A stretch of 8,004 nt of DNA from Acidobacteriaceae bacterium (GTDB taxonomy: Bacteria; Acidobacteriota; Terriglobia; Terriglobales; Acidobacteriaceae): the NCBI GenBank assembly GCA_003156495.1, contig PMHC01000051.1, positions 4,988 to 12,991 of the forward strand. Direction: 5' to 3'. Position 1 is the stretch's first letter. Every line of letters starts with the position of its first letter. Both the position numbers and the translations under genes were made by a program. A model generated the notes under the pieces. It was not told the origin of the DNA, did no database searches, and saw only the letters and a program-made list of their open reading frames with translations. Of the stretch, positions 1 to 6,631 are shown one piece after another.

Positions 1-1676
1 ACTTCGACCATCTGCTGCGCGGCACGGTGCACGATCCCACGGCGCGGCGGATGGGCGGCGTGGCAGGTCACGCCGGATTGTTTTCAACCGCCGACGATCT
101 GGCGAAGTTTGCGCAGGAATTGCTGACGGGCGAAAAAATTCTGCATCGGATGACCATTGAAAAAATGTCGACGCCGCAGCAGCCGGCGACAGCGTCTAGC
201 CTGCGTGGATTGGGATGGGACATTGATTCGCCATTTGCCAGCAATCGCGGTGAGTTACTGCCTGTAGGTTCTTTCGGGCATACCGGATTTACGGGTACTT
301 CGCTGTGGATCGACCCGGTTACCGACACCTATGTCATCCTTTTAACCAATGCCGTGCATCCGAAGGGCGAGGGATCGGCTGTTTCGCTGCGCACGCGCGT
401 GGCCAGCGCCGTGGTGCAGGCGCTTGATCTAACGGCGAGTGAAAGCGAAAAACTGCGTCTGGCGCGTATTACCGGCTACAACGAGTCGATGATGGCCGAA
501 CGGCGGATGACGGCGCGTAGCGGCGAAGTAAAGGTTGGCATCGACGTGCTTGAAGCGCACGGCTTCCGTGAACTCCGTCCTAATGTCGATCATCCGGTGC
601 GCATTGGACTGGTGACTAACCAAACGGCCTATGACGCGCATGGCAAGCGCACGGCGGATCTGATTGCGCACGCTCCTGGCCTAAAGCTGGTTGCGATCTT
701 TAGTCCCGAGCATGGTATTGCCGGCAAACTGGATACCACGGTGATCGGCGACTCGCGCGACGAGGTTACCGGCGCGCCGGTCTACAGCATCTACGGCGAC
801 ACGGACGCCAAGCGCCGGCCGACTGCCGGGCAACTTGCTGGAGTTGATGCAATCGTCTACGACATTCAGGATATAGGTGTGCGCTTTTACACTTACGAGA
901 GCACGCTAGGTTATTTTCTTGAAGCGGCGGCCAAAGCAGGCAAAGAGATGGTTGTGCTCGACCGGCCGAATCCGATTGGCGGCGTGTACGTGCAGGGGCA
1001 GATTACCGACGCGGGCAGCGAATCGTATGTTAGCTACTGGCGAATTCCAGTGCGTCATGCAATGACGATCGGCGAGCTAGCACGGCTATTCAATAGCGAG
1101 CGGGCAATCGGCGCAAAACTGACAGTTGTTCCCATGGCTGGATGGATGCGCGGCGATTGGTTTGATTCGACTGGTAGAGTGTGGATTGATCCTTCGCCGA
1201 ATATGCGTAATTTGACTGAGGCTGAACTTTACCCCGGTATTGGAATGATCGAGGGCGCGAATATCTCGGTGGGCCGCGGTACTGACACGCCATTTGAGTT
1301 AGTGGGCGCGCCGTGGATCGACGCCGCAACTCTAGCTGCATATCTTAACGCGCGCCAGATCGATGGCATCCGTTTTGTCGCGGTCAACTTCACGCCGAGT
1401 AGCTCCAACTATGCGAATCAACAATGCGGCGGTGTAAATCTCGTCGTCACCAACCGCGAGGCGCTCGACGCGCCGGAGTTGGGGCTGGAGATTGCTTCCG
1501 CGCTTCATAATCTATATCTTGATAAATTCAAGATTGCCGATCTGGATGAACTGCTACGCAATAAAGTTACGCTCGATGCGCTAAAGATCGGTCAGGATCC
1601 GCGCCGCGTTGCCGAAGGTTGGCAGGATGCGATCAATGACTTCGAGAGCGTGCGTGCGAAGTATCTACTCTATTAA
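1..1676 (+). CDS. namZ: Serine hydrolase (AmiE-like) / NamZ exo-beta-N-acetylmuramidase fusion, 5' partial
   Basis: The gene enters from the left edge; its first complete codon is at base 3 and 557 residues are visible. Residues 1 to about 150 are the C-terminal part of a serine beta-lactamase-fold hydrolase. The segment VHDPTARRMGGVAGHAGLFS and the HTG triad (His93, equivalent to KTG) are typical; the SxxK and YxN motifs must lie outside the window. From about residue 174 to the end runs a complete DUF1343/NamZ domain (GH171), with GLVTNQT, the conserved FSPEHG (Glu236), DIQDIGVRFYTYES, DRPNP, NMRN and EGANISVGRGTDTPFE. NamZ removes MurNAc from the non-reducing ends of glycan fragments. B. 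subtilis AmiE is a beta-lactamase-fold MurNAc-L-Ala amidase encoded beside nagZ and namZ, so the fusion plausibly joins peptide removal and MurNAc release. The amidase role is inferred, since this fold also includes esterases and D-peptidases. The gene ends 40 bases before nagZ. Family call is strong, symbol less so because of the fusion. Confidence 0.9.
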   Translation, partial: FDHLLRGTVHDPTARRMGGVAGHAGLFSTADDLAKFAQELLTGEKILHRMTIEKMSTPQQPATASSLRGLGWDIDSPFASNRGELLPVGSFGHTGFTGTSLWIDPVTDTYVILLTNAVHPKGEGSAVSLRTRVASAVVQALDLTASESEKLRLARITGYNESMMAERRMTARSGEVKVGIDVLEAHGFRELRPNVDHPVRIGLVTNQTAYDAHGKRTADLIAHAPGLKLVAIFSPEHGIAGKLDTTVIGDSRDEVTGAPVYSIYGDTDAKRRPTAGQLAGVDAIVYDIQDIGVRFYTYESTLGYFLEAAAKAGKEMVVLDRPNPIGGVYVQGQITDAGSESYVSYWRIPVRHAMTIGELARLFNSERAIGAKLTVVPMAGWMRGDWFDSTGRVWIDPSPNMRNLTEAELYPGIGMIEGANISVGRGTDTPFELVGAPWIDAATLAAYLNARQIDGIRFVAVNFTPSSSNYANQQCGGVNLVVTNREALDAPELGLEIASALHNLYLDKFKIADLDELLRNKVTLDALKIGQDPRRVAEGWQDAINDFESVRAKYLLY

Positions 1677-1703
1677 TGGCGCTATGAGCGGCGCAGGGCA
1701 TAT

Positions 1704-1708
1704 GGAGG
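1704..1708 (+). promoter_or_regulatory. Ribosome binding site of nagZ-like gene
   Basis: GGAGG lies eight bases before a GTG at 1717. It favours that GTG over the in-frame ATGs at 1684 and 1702, which lack a good Shine-Dalgarno. Starting here also puts the basic n-region of the signal peptide at the very N-terminus. Confidence 0.65.
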
Positions 1709-1716
1709 AATCGAAA

Positions 1717-3567
1717 GTGCAGATTAACCGTAAGGGATTGAAGTTCGGCTCGTTGCTGCTGGCCGCGGCGGTGGCATCGCCATGCATTGCCGCGCCGCCT
1801 GTTCATCTTGATCCGGCGGGCGAACAATGGGCCGCGGAAACGTTGCGCGCAATGACGGTTGAAGAAAAAGTTGGGCAGATGGTTATGGTCTGGGCGAAGG
1901 TCCAGTTCATGAACGAAAACAGTCCGGAGTATGTGCGTCTGCATGAAGAAATCGAAAAATATCATCTCGGCGGTTTCGGCGTAACGGTTCCTACCGACGG
2001 CCCATTGTTGATCGAAAGCGAACCGTTGGAAGCGGCAGCGCTCACTAACCGTCTGCAACGCGACTCGAAATATCCGCTAATTATTGCCGCGGATTTCGAG
2101 CGTGGCTTGTCGATGCGTCTCATCGGGGCGACGGCTTTTCCCGCCGCCATGGCCTTCGGAGCGGCGCAAGATACGGAACTGGCGCGCAATTTCGGCCGCA
2201 TTACCGCGCTGGAATCGCGCGCTATCGGTGTGCACTGGAACTGGTTCCCGGTTGCGGACGTCAATTCCAATCCCGCTAATCCAATCATCGACACGCGTTC
2301 TTTTGGCGAAGATCCGGCGCGGGTGAGCGCAATGGCGACGGCTTATATCGAAGGCGCGCATGAAGGCGGTTTACTCACTACGGTCAAACATTTTCCCGGT
2401 CATGGGGATACGGATTCGGATTCACATCTAGCGCTGGCCCGTGTTACGGCGAATATGGAGCGGCTGCGCAGTGTTGAGTTGGTTCCATTCCGCGACGCTA
2501 TTGCCGCCGGCGTGGATTCGGTGATGGTTGGTCATCTTCTTGTTCCGGCGATCGATCCCGATCCTAATCGTCCGGCCAGCGTTTCTCCGCTTGTGATTAC
2601 GGATTTGCTGAAAGGGCAACTTGGCTTCAGCGGCGTAGTTGTTACCGACGCTTTGGACATGGCTGGACTTATGAGCGTCTTTTCGGGAACGGATGCCGAG
2701 ATTTCGAGCGCAGAGGCCGTGGCGGCGGTAAAGGCCGGCAGCGATATGATCATCATTCCGAGTGATCTCGATGGTGCTTATCGCGGTCTGCTTGAAGCAG
2801 TAAAGCGCGGCGAAATTTCGCAGGTGCGAATCGACGAGAGCGTGCTGAAGCTACTGCGCATGAAAGCCTCGGTCGGCTTAAACCAAAACCGTTTTGTCGA
2901 TCTTGCCGAAGTGCAAAAGCAAGTGGCGCGGCCAGAGAATATGGCTTTTGCTCAAAGCGTGGCCGATCGCGCCGTAACTCTGGTTAGCGACGTCACCAAA
3001 CAGATTCCGCTGGAGAGGCCACGCGCAACCGGCGCGCAACAGAGCATCGCTGCAGTCATCTTTTCCGATCGCCCCGGCGGTAGCGACGGCGCTCGCGCCT
3101 TTGCCGCCGAACTGAGCGAGCGCGCTCCGGAGGCATCGGTGTTTTTTATCGATGCCACGAACGCGAACGCGATTTCGGCCAGCGTACTGAATGCAGTGCA
3201 AGGCGCAACGAAAGTAATTGCCGTGGCCGAAGCGGTTCCCAATCCGAGGCGCACAACAAAGGGGCACACGGATGGCTCAGTTAGTCTCGATTCAGGGCCC
3301 ATGCAGTTACTGTCGGAAATCGTTAAGATAGCGGGAACCAAAACTGTCGTGGTCGCTTTCGGCAATCCTTATACGGGAGCTTCGATTCCTGGCATTCAAA
3401 CCTATCTGTGTACCTTCTCAAATACCACGGTTTCCGCGTCGGGAGTGACTGCGGCGCTATTCGGAGAAATTCCCATCCATGGCCGTCTGCCGGTATCGAT
3501 TCCCGGCTTTGCGGCGCGTGGATCGGGCTTGGATCGTAGCGCGGTTGAGAAACACTCGCAGCAGTAA
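1717..3567 (+). CDS. nagZ: GH3 beta-N-acetylglucosaminidase, two-domain NagZ type, exported
   Basis: A 616-residue protein from GTG 1717, chosen for its GGAGG. A Sec signal (basic QINRKGLK, then a hydrophobic stretch ending near CIAA, residue 25-26) marks it for export. The GH3 TIM barrel spans about residues 30-380. It carries the NagZ signature KHFPGHGDTDSDSH at 224-237, giving a catalytic Asp235-His237 dyad that corresponds to Asp232-His234 of B. subtilis NagZ. The probable nucleophile is Asp311 in VVVTDALDM. The usual DQEGGR substrate motif is replaced by DFERGLSMR, which keeps the Asp (126). A C-terminal GH3 domain follows to the end (ALFGEIPIHGRLPVSIPG), as in the two-domain Bacillus type and unlike the single-domain cytoplasmic enzyme of enterobacteria. 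NagZ releases GlcNAc from GlcNAc-MurNAc fragments. With NamZ just upstream, glycan ends could be shortened by alternating removal of MurNAc and GlcNAc. In-frame starts at 1609, 1684 and 1702 remain possible. Confidence 0.93.
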   Translation: MQINRKGLKFGSLLLAAAVASPCIAAPPVHLDPAGEQWAAETLRAMTVEEKVGQMVMVWAKVQFMNENSPEYVRLHEEIEKYHLGGFGVTVPTDGPLLIESEPLEAAALTNRLQRDSKYPLIIAADFERGLSMRLIGATAFPAAMAFGAAQDTELARNFGRITALESRAIGVHWNWFPVADVNSNPANPIIDTRSFGEDPARVSAMATAYIEGAHEGGLLTTVKHFPGHGDTDSDSHLALARVTANMERLRSVELVPFRDAIAAGVDSVMVGHLLVPAIDPDPNRPASVSPLVITDLLKGQLGFSGVVVTDALDMAGLMSVFSGTDAEISSAEAVAAVKAGSDMIIIPSDLDGAYRGLLEAVKRGEISQVRIDESVLKLLRMKASVGLNQNRFVDLAEVQKQVARPENMAFAQSVADRAVTLVSDVTKQIPLERPRATGAQQSIAAVIFSDRPGGSDGARAFAAELSERAPEASVFFIDATNANAISASVLNAVQGATKVIAVAEAVPNPRRTTKGHTDGSVSLDSGPMQLLSEIVKIAGTKTVVVAFGNPYTGASIPGIQTYLCTFSNTTVSASGVTAALFGEIPIHGRLPVSIPGFAARGSGLDRSAVEKHSQQ

Positions 3568-3641
3568 AGGCGCAACGCGATGATCTCCATTCATCCATCC
3601 CTTTACGAACTGCGGCCGCTATACTTTGCAAGGCATAATGT

Positions 3642-3646
3642 GGAGG
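3642..3646 (+). promoter_or_regulatory. Ribosome binding site of NlpC/P60 gene
   Basis: GGAGG sits five bases before ATG 3652, the codon that begins a clean signal peptide. It argues against the upstream in-frame ATG at 3580, which has no Shine-Dalgarno and would bury the signal peptide behind 24 residues. A TATACT at 3620-3625 resembles a -10 box, but no matching -35 was found, so an internal promoter is unproven. Confidence 0.65.
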
Positions 3647-3651
3647 CTGGA

Positions 3652-4530
3652 ATGTTTTTGAATAAAGCGCTGTGCGCGCTGCTGTTATTTGCGGCTTCAG
3701 CCGATGCGCAGCAGTCCGCAGCCCGGCCCGATGCGGTGGTGGCAAAGCCGGTGGCGAATATGTATCGCGAGGCCTCGGATTCGAGCGATGTGGTTTCGCA
3801 GGCGATCTACGGCACGGGTGTAGCTCTTTTAAAGAGCGCATCAGGATGGGCGAATATTCGCACTGCCGACGGGTACACCGGATGGGTTGCGGCGGCGGAT
3901 CTGCGAGGTCTCGATGGCGGTGCGTATGCTCCGGCGGGCAGAGTGGTTCGTGTTACGGAGATGAGCGCCAATATCTATAGCGAGCCCAATGTCGCGCGCC
4001 ACGCGCCTTTGCTGCAACTGCCGTGGGAAGCGCGGCTGGAACCGACTTCCGGCGCGACGCAAGTCGACGAGCGATGGCTTCAGGTTAAACTTGTCGATGG
4101 ACGCGTGGCTTGGGTGCAACGCGGCGACGTCAGTGCGGAGTTTTCGCCGCTGAGCATCAAGGCTGTGCTCGATTTAGCGCACAAATTTCTTGGCGTTACT
4201 TACACCTGGGGCGGCGTAAGCAGCTTCGGTTTCGACTGCTCCGGATTTACGCAGATGCTGGAGCGTCAGCGCGGGATCGAAATGCCGCGTGACGCCGATG
4301 TGCAAGCAGCATGGGACGGAGCCGTTGCTGTAGAGCGCAAGAATTTGCAACCGGGCGATCTGTTGTTCTTTGGTTCGGGCGCAACCAAGATCACGCATAC
4401 GGGGATGTATTTGGGCGACGGAAAATTTATTCACGACACGACGCACGGCCATCCCGGAGTGCAGATTAGCCGACTTGACGACATGCCATGGACACAGCTT
4501 TTGGTCGCGATGCGGAGAGTGAAGCCATGA
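3652..4530 (+). CDS. ykfC: SH3b-NlpC/P60 gamma-D-glutamyl-L-diamino acid endopeptidase, YkfC-like, exported
   Basis: 292 residues from ATG 3652. The N-terminus (MFLNKALCALLLFAASADA) is a Sec signal peptide, probably cut before QQ. Two bacterial SH3-like domains follow (about residues 28-88 and 97-160; motifs NMYREAS, WANIRTADGYTGWV, NIYSEP, WLQVKLVDGRVAWV). The NlpC/P60 domain (about 165-292) holds FDCSGF with catalytic Cys196, then His249 (THTGMYLGDG) and His261 (FIHDTTH). The Cys-His-His spacing (53 and 65) equals that of Bacillus cereus YkfC (Cys238, His291, His303, recalled from the literature). Tyr184 of YTWGG is also 12 residues before the Cys, as in that enzyme. YkfC-type enzymes cut the gamma-D-Glu-diaminopimelate bond of peptides with a free N-terminal L-Ala, releasing L-Ala-D-Glu. 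This needs prior amidase action, which the AmiE-like domain could supply. The stop codon overlaps the start of the epimerase that would use the product. Confidence 0.9.
   Translation: MFLNKALCALLLFAASADAQQSAARPDAVVAKPVANMYREASDSSDVVSQAIYGTGVALLKSASGWANIRTADGYTGWVAAADLRGLDGGAYAPAGRVVRVTEMSANIYSEPNVARHAPLLQLPWEARLEPTSGATQVDERWLQVKLVDGRVAWVQRGDVSAEFSPLSIKAVLDLAHKFLGVTYTWGGVSSFGFDCSGFTQMLERQRGIEMPRDADVQAAWDGAVAVERKNLQPGDLLFFGSGATKITHTGMYLGDGKFIHDTTHGHPGVQISRLDDMPWTQLLVAMRRVKP
4514..4519 (+). promoter_or_regulatory. Ribosome binding site of dipeptide epimerase, inside the ykfC-like gene
   Basis: GGAGAG lies seven bases before ATG 4527, within the last codons of the endopeptidase gene. The ATGA at 4527-4530 fuses the start of one gene with the stop of the other, a usual sign of translational coupling. 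It decides this start over the in-frame ATG at 4488. Confidence 0.65.
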
Positions 4531-5642
4531 ATCGGCGCGACTGTTTAAAAGTTGCCGGCGCGGCCGCGGTGCTTTCCCCTGGAGCTTTCGCTATGCCTTC
4601 TCAATCATCTTTGGAAGTATGTACTGTGCGCGCCGGATTGAAGCGGCTTGCGCTGCGCCACACTTGGACGACGACGATGTCATCGAGCGAATACCGCGAC
4701 ACCGTTCAGGTGGAGTACAGGCGCGGCGGTATTTCAGGATACGGTGAGGGCGCGCCGATTGTTCGCTACAAAGAATTTCCCGCGGCGGCAGCGCAAGCGA
4801 TAGCGGCTATTGCCAACGAGGTTGAAACCGGCGATCCATGGAAGTATCGGAAACTGCTTGCCCGCGCGAAGCAATCGTTGGGCGAAGGGCAGCACGCAGC
4901 TATGGCTGCCGTCGATATCGCTGTTTTCGATTGGCTGGGCAAAAAACTCGATCTACCGCTTTACCGGCTATTCGGATTGGACCCGGCTGATGCGCCGGTC
5001 ACGGATTTTTCCATCGGCATCGACACACCTGAGATCACGCGCCAGAAGACGCGCGAGGCGGAAGATTTTCCAATTCTGAAAGTGAAGGTGGGACTGAAGA
5101 GCGACGAGGAGACGATTGCCGCGGTGCGCAGCGTGACCAATAAGCCGATTCGCGTGGACGCCAACGAGGGATGGACGGACAAGGAGGAGGCCATCCGCAA
5201 GATTAACTGGCTCGAGTCACAGGGCGTGGAATATGTGGAGCAGCCGATGCCGGCGCACATGCTGGAGGAGACTCGATATGTTCGCGGCAAGGTTCATCTG
5301 CCGATTTTTGCCGATGAGGCTTGCACCGATTTGACGATGATTCCCAAATTAACCGAGGCTTACGACGGAATCAACGTGAAGCTCGATAAGGCGGGTGGCA
5401 TTCTTGAGTCGATCCGGTGGATTGAAGCGGCGCGCGCAATGAAGATGAAGGTGATGCTCGGTTGCATGGTTTCCAGTTCCTGTTCGATTACGGCGGCAGC
5501 GCATCTTTCACCGCTGGTCGATTACGCCGATCTGGACGGAAATCTGCTTGTGGCCAACGATCCATGGCGCGGTGTGCGCGTGGAGAAGGGAAGGCTGCTG
5601 CTGCCTTCCGGTTCAGGACTCGGGTTGATGATTGCGTCGTAA
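4527..5642 (+). CDS. ykfB: Dipeptide epimerase (L-Ala-D/L-Glu type), enolase superfamily, with Tat signal
   Basis: 371 residues from ATG 4527. The N-terminus is a twin-arginine signal (NRRDCLKVAG, hydrophobic stretch, AFA before Met23), so the folded Mg-dependent enzyme is predicted to be exported. The enolase-superfamily capping domain (about 30-140) and barrel follow. Visible active-site residues are the KVK pair (Lys185 and Lys187), metal ligands Asp211 (RVDANEGW), Glu238 (EQPMP) and Asp263 (ADEAC), and the second base Lys285 (NVKLDKAGG). Near the end, DLD (Asp335 and Asp337) is the DxD motif that binds the dipeptide ammonium group and marks dipeptide epimerases. The reaction converts L-Ala-D-Glu to L-Ala-L-Glu, which ordinary peptidases can split. 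Placement directly after a YkfC-like enzyme supports that substrate, although related epimerases accept other dipeptides. An internal GGAG plus ATG at 4593 could give a form without the signal. Confidence 0.9.
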   Translation: MNRRDCLKVAGAAAVLSPGAFAMPSQSSLEVCTVRAGLKRLALRHTWTTTMSSSEYRDTVQVEYRRGGISGYGEGAPIVRYKEFPAAAAQAIAAIANEVETGDPWKYRKLLARAKQSLGEGQHAAMAAVDIAVFDWLGKKLDLPLYRLFGLDPADAPVTDFSIGIDTPEITRQKTREAEDFPILKVKVGLKSDEETIAAVRSVTNKPIRVDANEGWTDKEEAIRKINWLESQGVEYVEQPMPAHMLEETRYVRGKVHLPIFADEACTDLTMIPKLTEAYDGINVKLDKAGGILESIRWIEAARAMKMKVMLGCMVSSSCSITAAAHLSPLVDYADLDGNLLVANDPWRGVRVEKGRLLLPSGSGLGLMIAS

Positions 5643-5659
5643 TGCGAGTTGCATTCGCA
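5641..5659 (+). promoter_or_regulatory. Overlapping inverted repeats in the epimerase-regulator spacer
   Basis: Directly at the end of the epimerase gene, TGCGA (5643-5647) and TCGCA (5655-5659) form a perfect inverted repeat around seven bases. A second pair, AATGC (5641-5645) and GCATT (5651-5655), overlaps it. The rest of the spacer to 5720 is A+T-rich compared with the flanking genes and includes TTTATAT at 5674-5680. It could hold an operator or promoter for the regulator. No known consensus was matched, and repeats this short can arise by chance. Confidence 0.25.
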
Positions 5660-5720
5660 GGGCGCGCGATTAGTTTATATGCGGATGAGTCGAATTGAAT
5701 TTGCTTAAGGTGTGATAAAA

Positions 5721-6509
5721 ATGCCGACGGACAAAAGAATGAAATCTCATGCATCGCCGTTGGACCGCAGAAGCGTGATTCCGCTTTATCGCCAGATTCA
5801 GCAGCGTCTGCTGAACCAGATTCAAAAGGGGCGCTTCAAGCTGGGGTGTCCGTTGCCGTCAATCGAGCAGATCGCCGCGCGGATGGGCGTTAGCCAGATG
5901 ACCGTTCGCCAAGCGGTGCGCGCGCTATGCGAACAGGGCGTGATCTACAGCCGTCAGGGCAAAGGTACGTTCATTTCCGGCATCAAGCTGGAGCGGGATT
6001 TTCGTCAGGTACTTTCCTTCACCGAGGAGACGGCCGCGCGTGGTGCGAAGCCAAGTTCGAAAGTTTTGTCGTTTGACGTGCAACGGCCGAGCAACGAGGT
6101 GAGAAAGGCCCTGGGGTTGAGCGGCGAGGATAAGGTCTTTTGTCTGCGCCGGGTACGGCACGGCGATTCAGCGCCAATGGGAATCGAGTGCAGTTGTTTG
6201 CCGGTGACGCTTTGTCCTGGACTGATGGAAAACTTCGATCCGAAGGGATCGCTTTACGAGGAACTGGCGGAACAGTACGGGATTCAGGTGATGGTGACCG
6301 ACGAGGTGGTCGAAGTGGGAAAGGCCAATGCCAAAGAGGCGCGCTTGTTGGAGATTGCGCCGCAGAGTCCGGTCTTTCTGTTTACCCGCGTTTCTTATCT
6401 TGAGAACGGTACGCCGATCGAGCATGTGCAGTCCATTTATTCCGGCGGGCGCTACAAGATCGTAAATCGCCTGATGCGCGGCAAGCGCGGGCAATTCGCG
6501 GTGACGTAG
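5721..6509 (+). CDS. GntR/HutC-family transcriptional regulator with UTRA domain
   Basis: 262 residues from ATG 5721, preceded by AAGGTG at 5707-5712; an in-frame GTG at 5712 is the alternative start. Residues 20-87 are the winged helix-turn-helix: IPLYRQIQQRLLNQI, then PLPSIEQIAARMGVSQMTVR with the recognition helix near 58-69, and the wing GVIYSRQGKGTFI. Residues about 97-250 form a UTRA effector domain, seen in LRRVRHGDSAP at 142-152 and GTPIEHVQSIYSGGRYKIV near the end. HutC-type regulators are usually repressors released by a small ligand; NagR/YvoA and DasR respond to amino-sugar phosphates. Its place just after the hydrolase run makes it the likely local controller, with GlcNAc-6-P, GlcN-6-P or a muropeptide as possible ligands. 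That assignment is inference, since UTRA specificity cannot be read from sequence. It may be co-transcribed or use a promoter in the 78-base spacer. Confidence 0.92.
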   Translation: MPTDKRMKSHASPLDRRSVIPLYRQIQQRLLNQIQKGRFKLGCPLPSIEQIAARMGVSQMTVRQAVRALCEQGVIYSRQGKGTFISGIKLERDFRQVLSFTEETAARGAKPSSKVLSFDVQRPSNEVRKALGLSGEDKVFCLRRVRHGDSAPMGIECSCLPVTLCPGLMENFDPKGSLYEELAEQYGIQVMVTDEVVEVGKANAKEARLLEIAPQSPVFLFTRVSYLENGTPIEHVQSIYSGGRYKIVNRLMRGKRGQFAVT

Positions 6510-6535
6510 ATTTGCACGAAAATGTCTTCGATTGC

Positions 6536-6565
6536 GCTTAGAGATCGCTAGATCGTTGAGCTTTT
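6536..6565 (+). terminator. Possible Rho-independent terminator after the regulator
   Basis: A hairpin pairs 6536-6546 with 6551-6561: six pairs including two G-T wobbles, one A-G mismatch, then four pairs around a GCTA loop. TTTT follows at 6562-6565. The stem is only moderately stable. Because its inner part is GATC-GCTA-GATC, it could instead be a protein-binding palindrome. Confidence 0.35.
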
Positions 6566-6631
6566 CCTGGAACCGTCAAGCGCCTCACGCCATTCCGGTG
6601 CACTCAATGCCCGCTTGTTAGCCGACCGATG

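Noticed and set aside
27..29. GTG as the start of the NamZ fusion gene
   Set aside because: The frame is open to the window edge and upstream codons continue the serine hydrolase fold, so this is an internal Val codon.
1609..1716. Longer N-terminus for the GH3 protein (TTG 1609, ATG 1684 or ATG 1702)
   Set aside because: The longest form overlaps the namZ coding end, all push the signal peptide inward, and none has a Shine-Dalgarno as good as the GGAGG before 1717.
1762..1800. Lipoprotein signal in the GH3 protein because of a Cys in ASPCIAA
   Set aside because: Pro at -1 does not fit a lipobox; ordinary signal peptidase I cleavage near CIAA fits better.
3323..3841. 172-codon reading frame on the minus strand
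   Set aside because: It overlaps the nagZ end and the ykfC start antisense, has Pro/Arg-rich low-quality composition and no recognisable domain.
3850..3861. Perfect 12-base palindrome GCGAATATTCGC
   Set aside because: It lies inside the first SH3b domain coding for a normal Ala-Asn-Ile-Arg stretch; CGAATAT recurs in the window as ordinary codon use, so chance is sufficient.
5462..5698. 78-codon plus-strand frame running past the epimerase end
   Set aside because: Mostly an alternate frame of the epimerase gene, with no plausible domain and no ribosome binding site.
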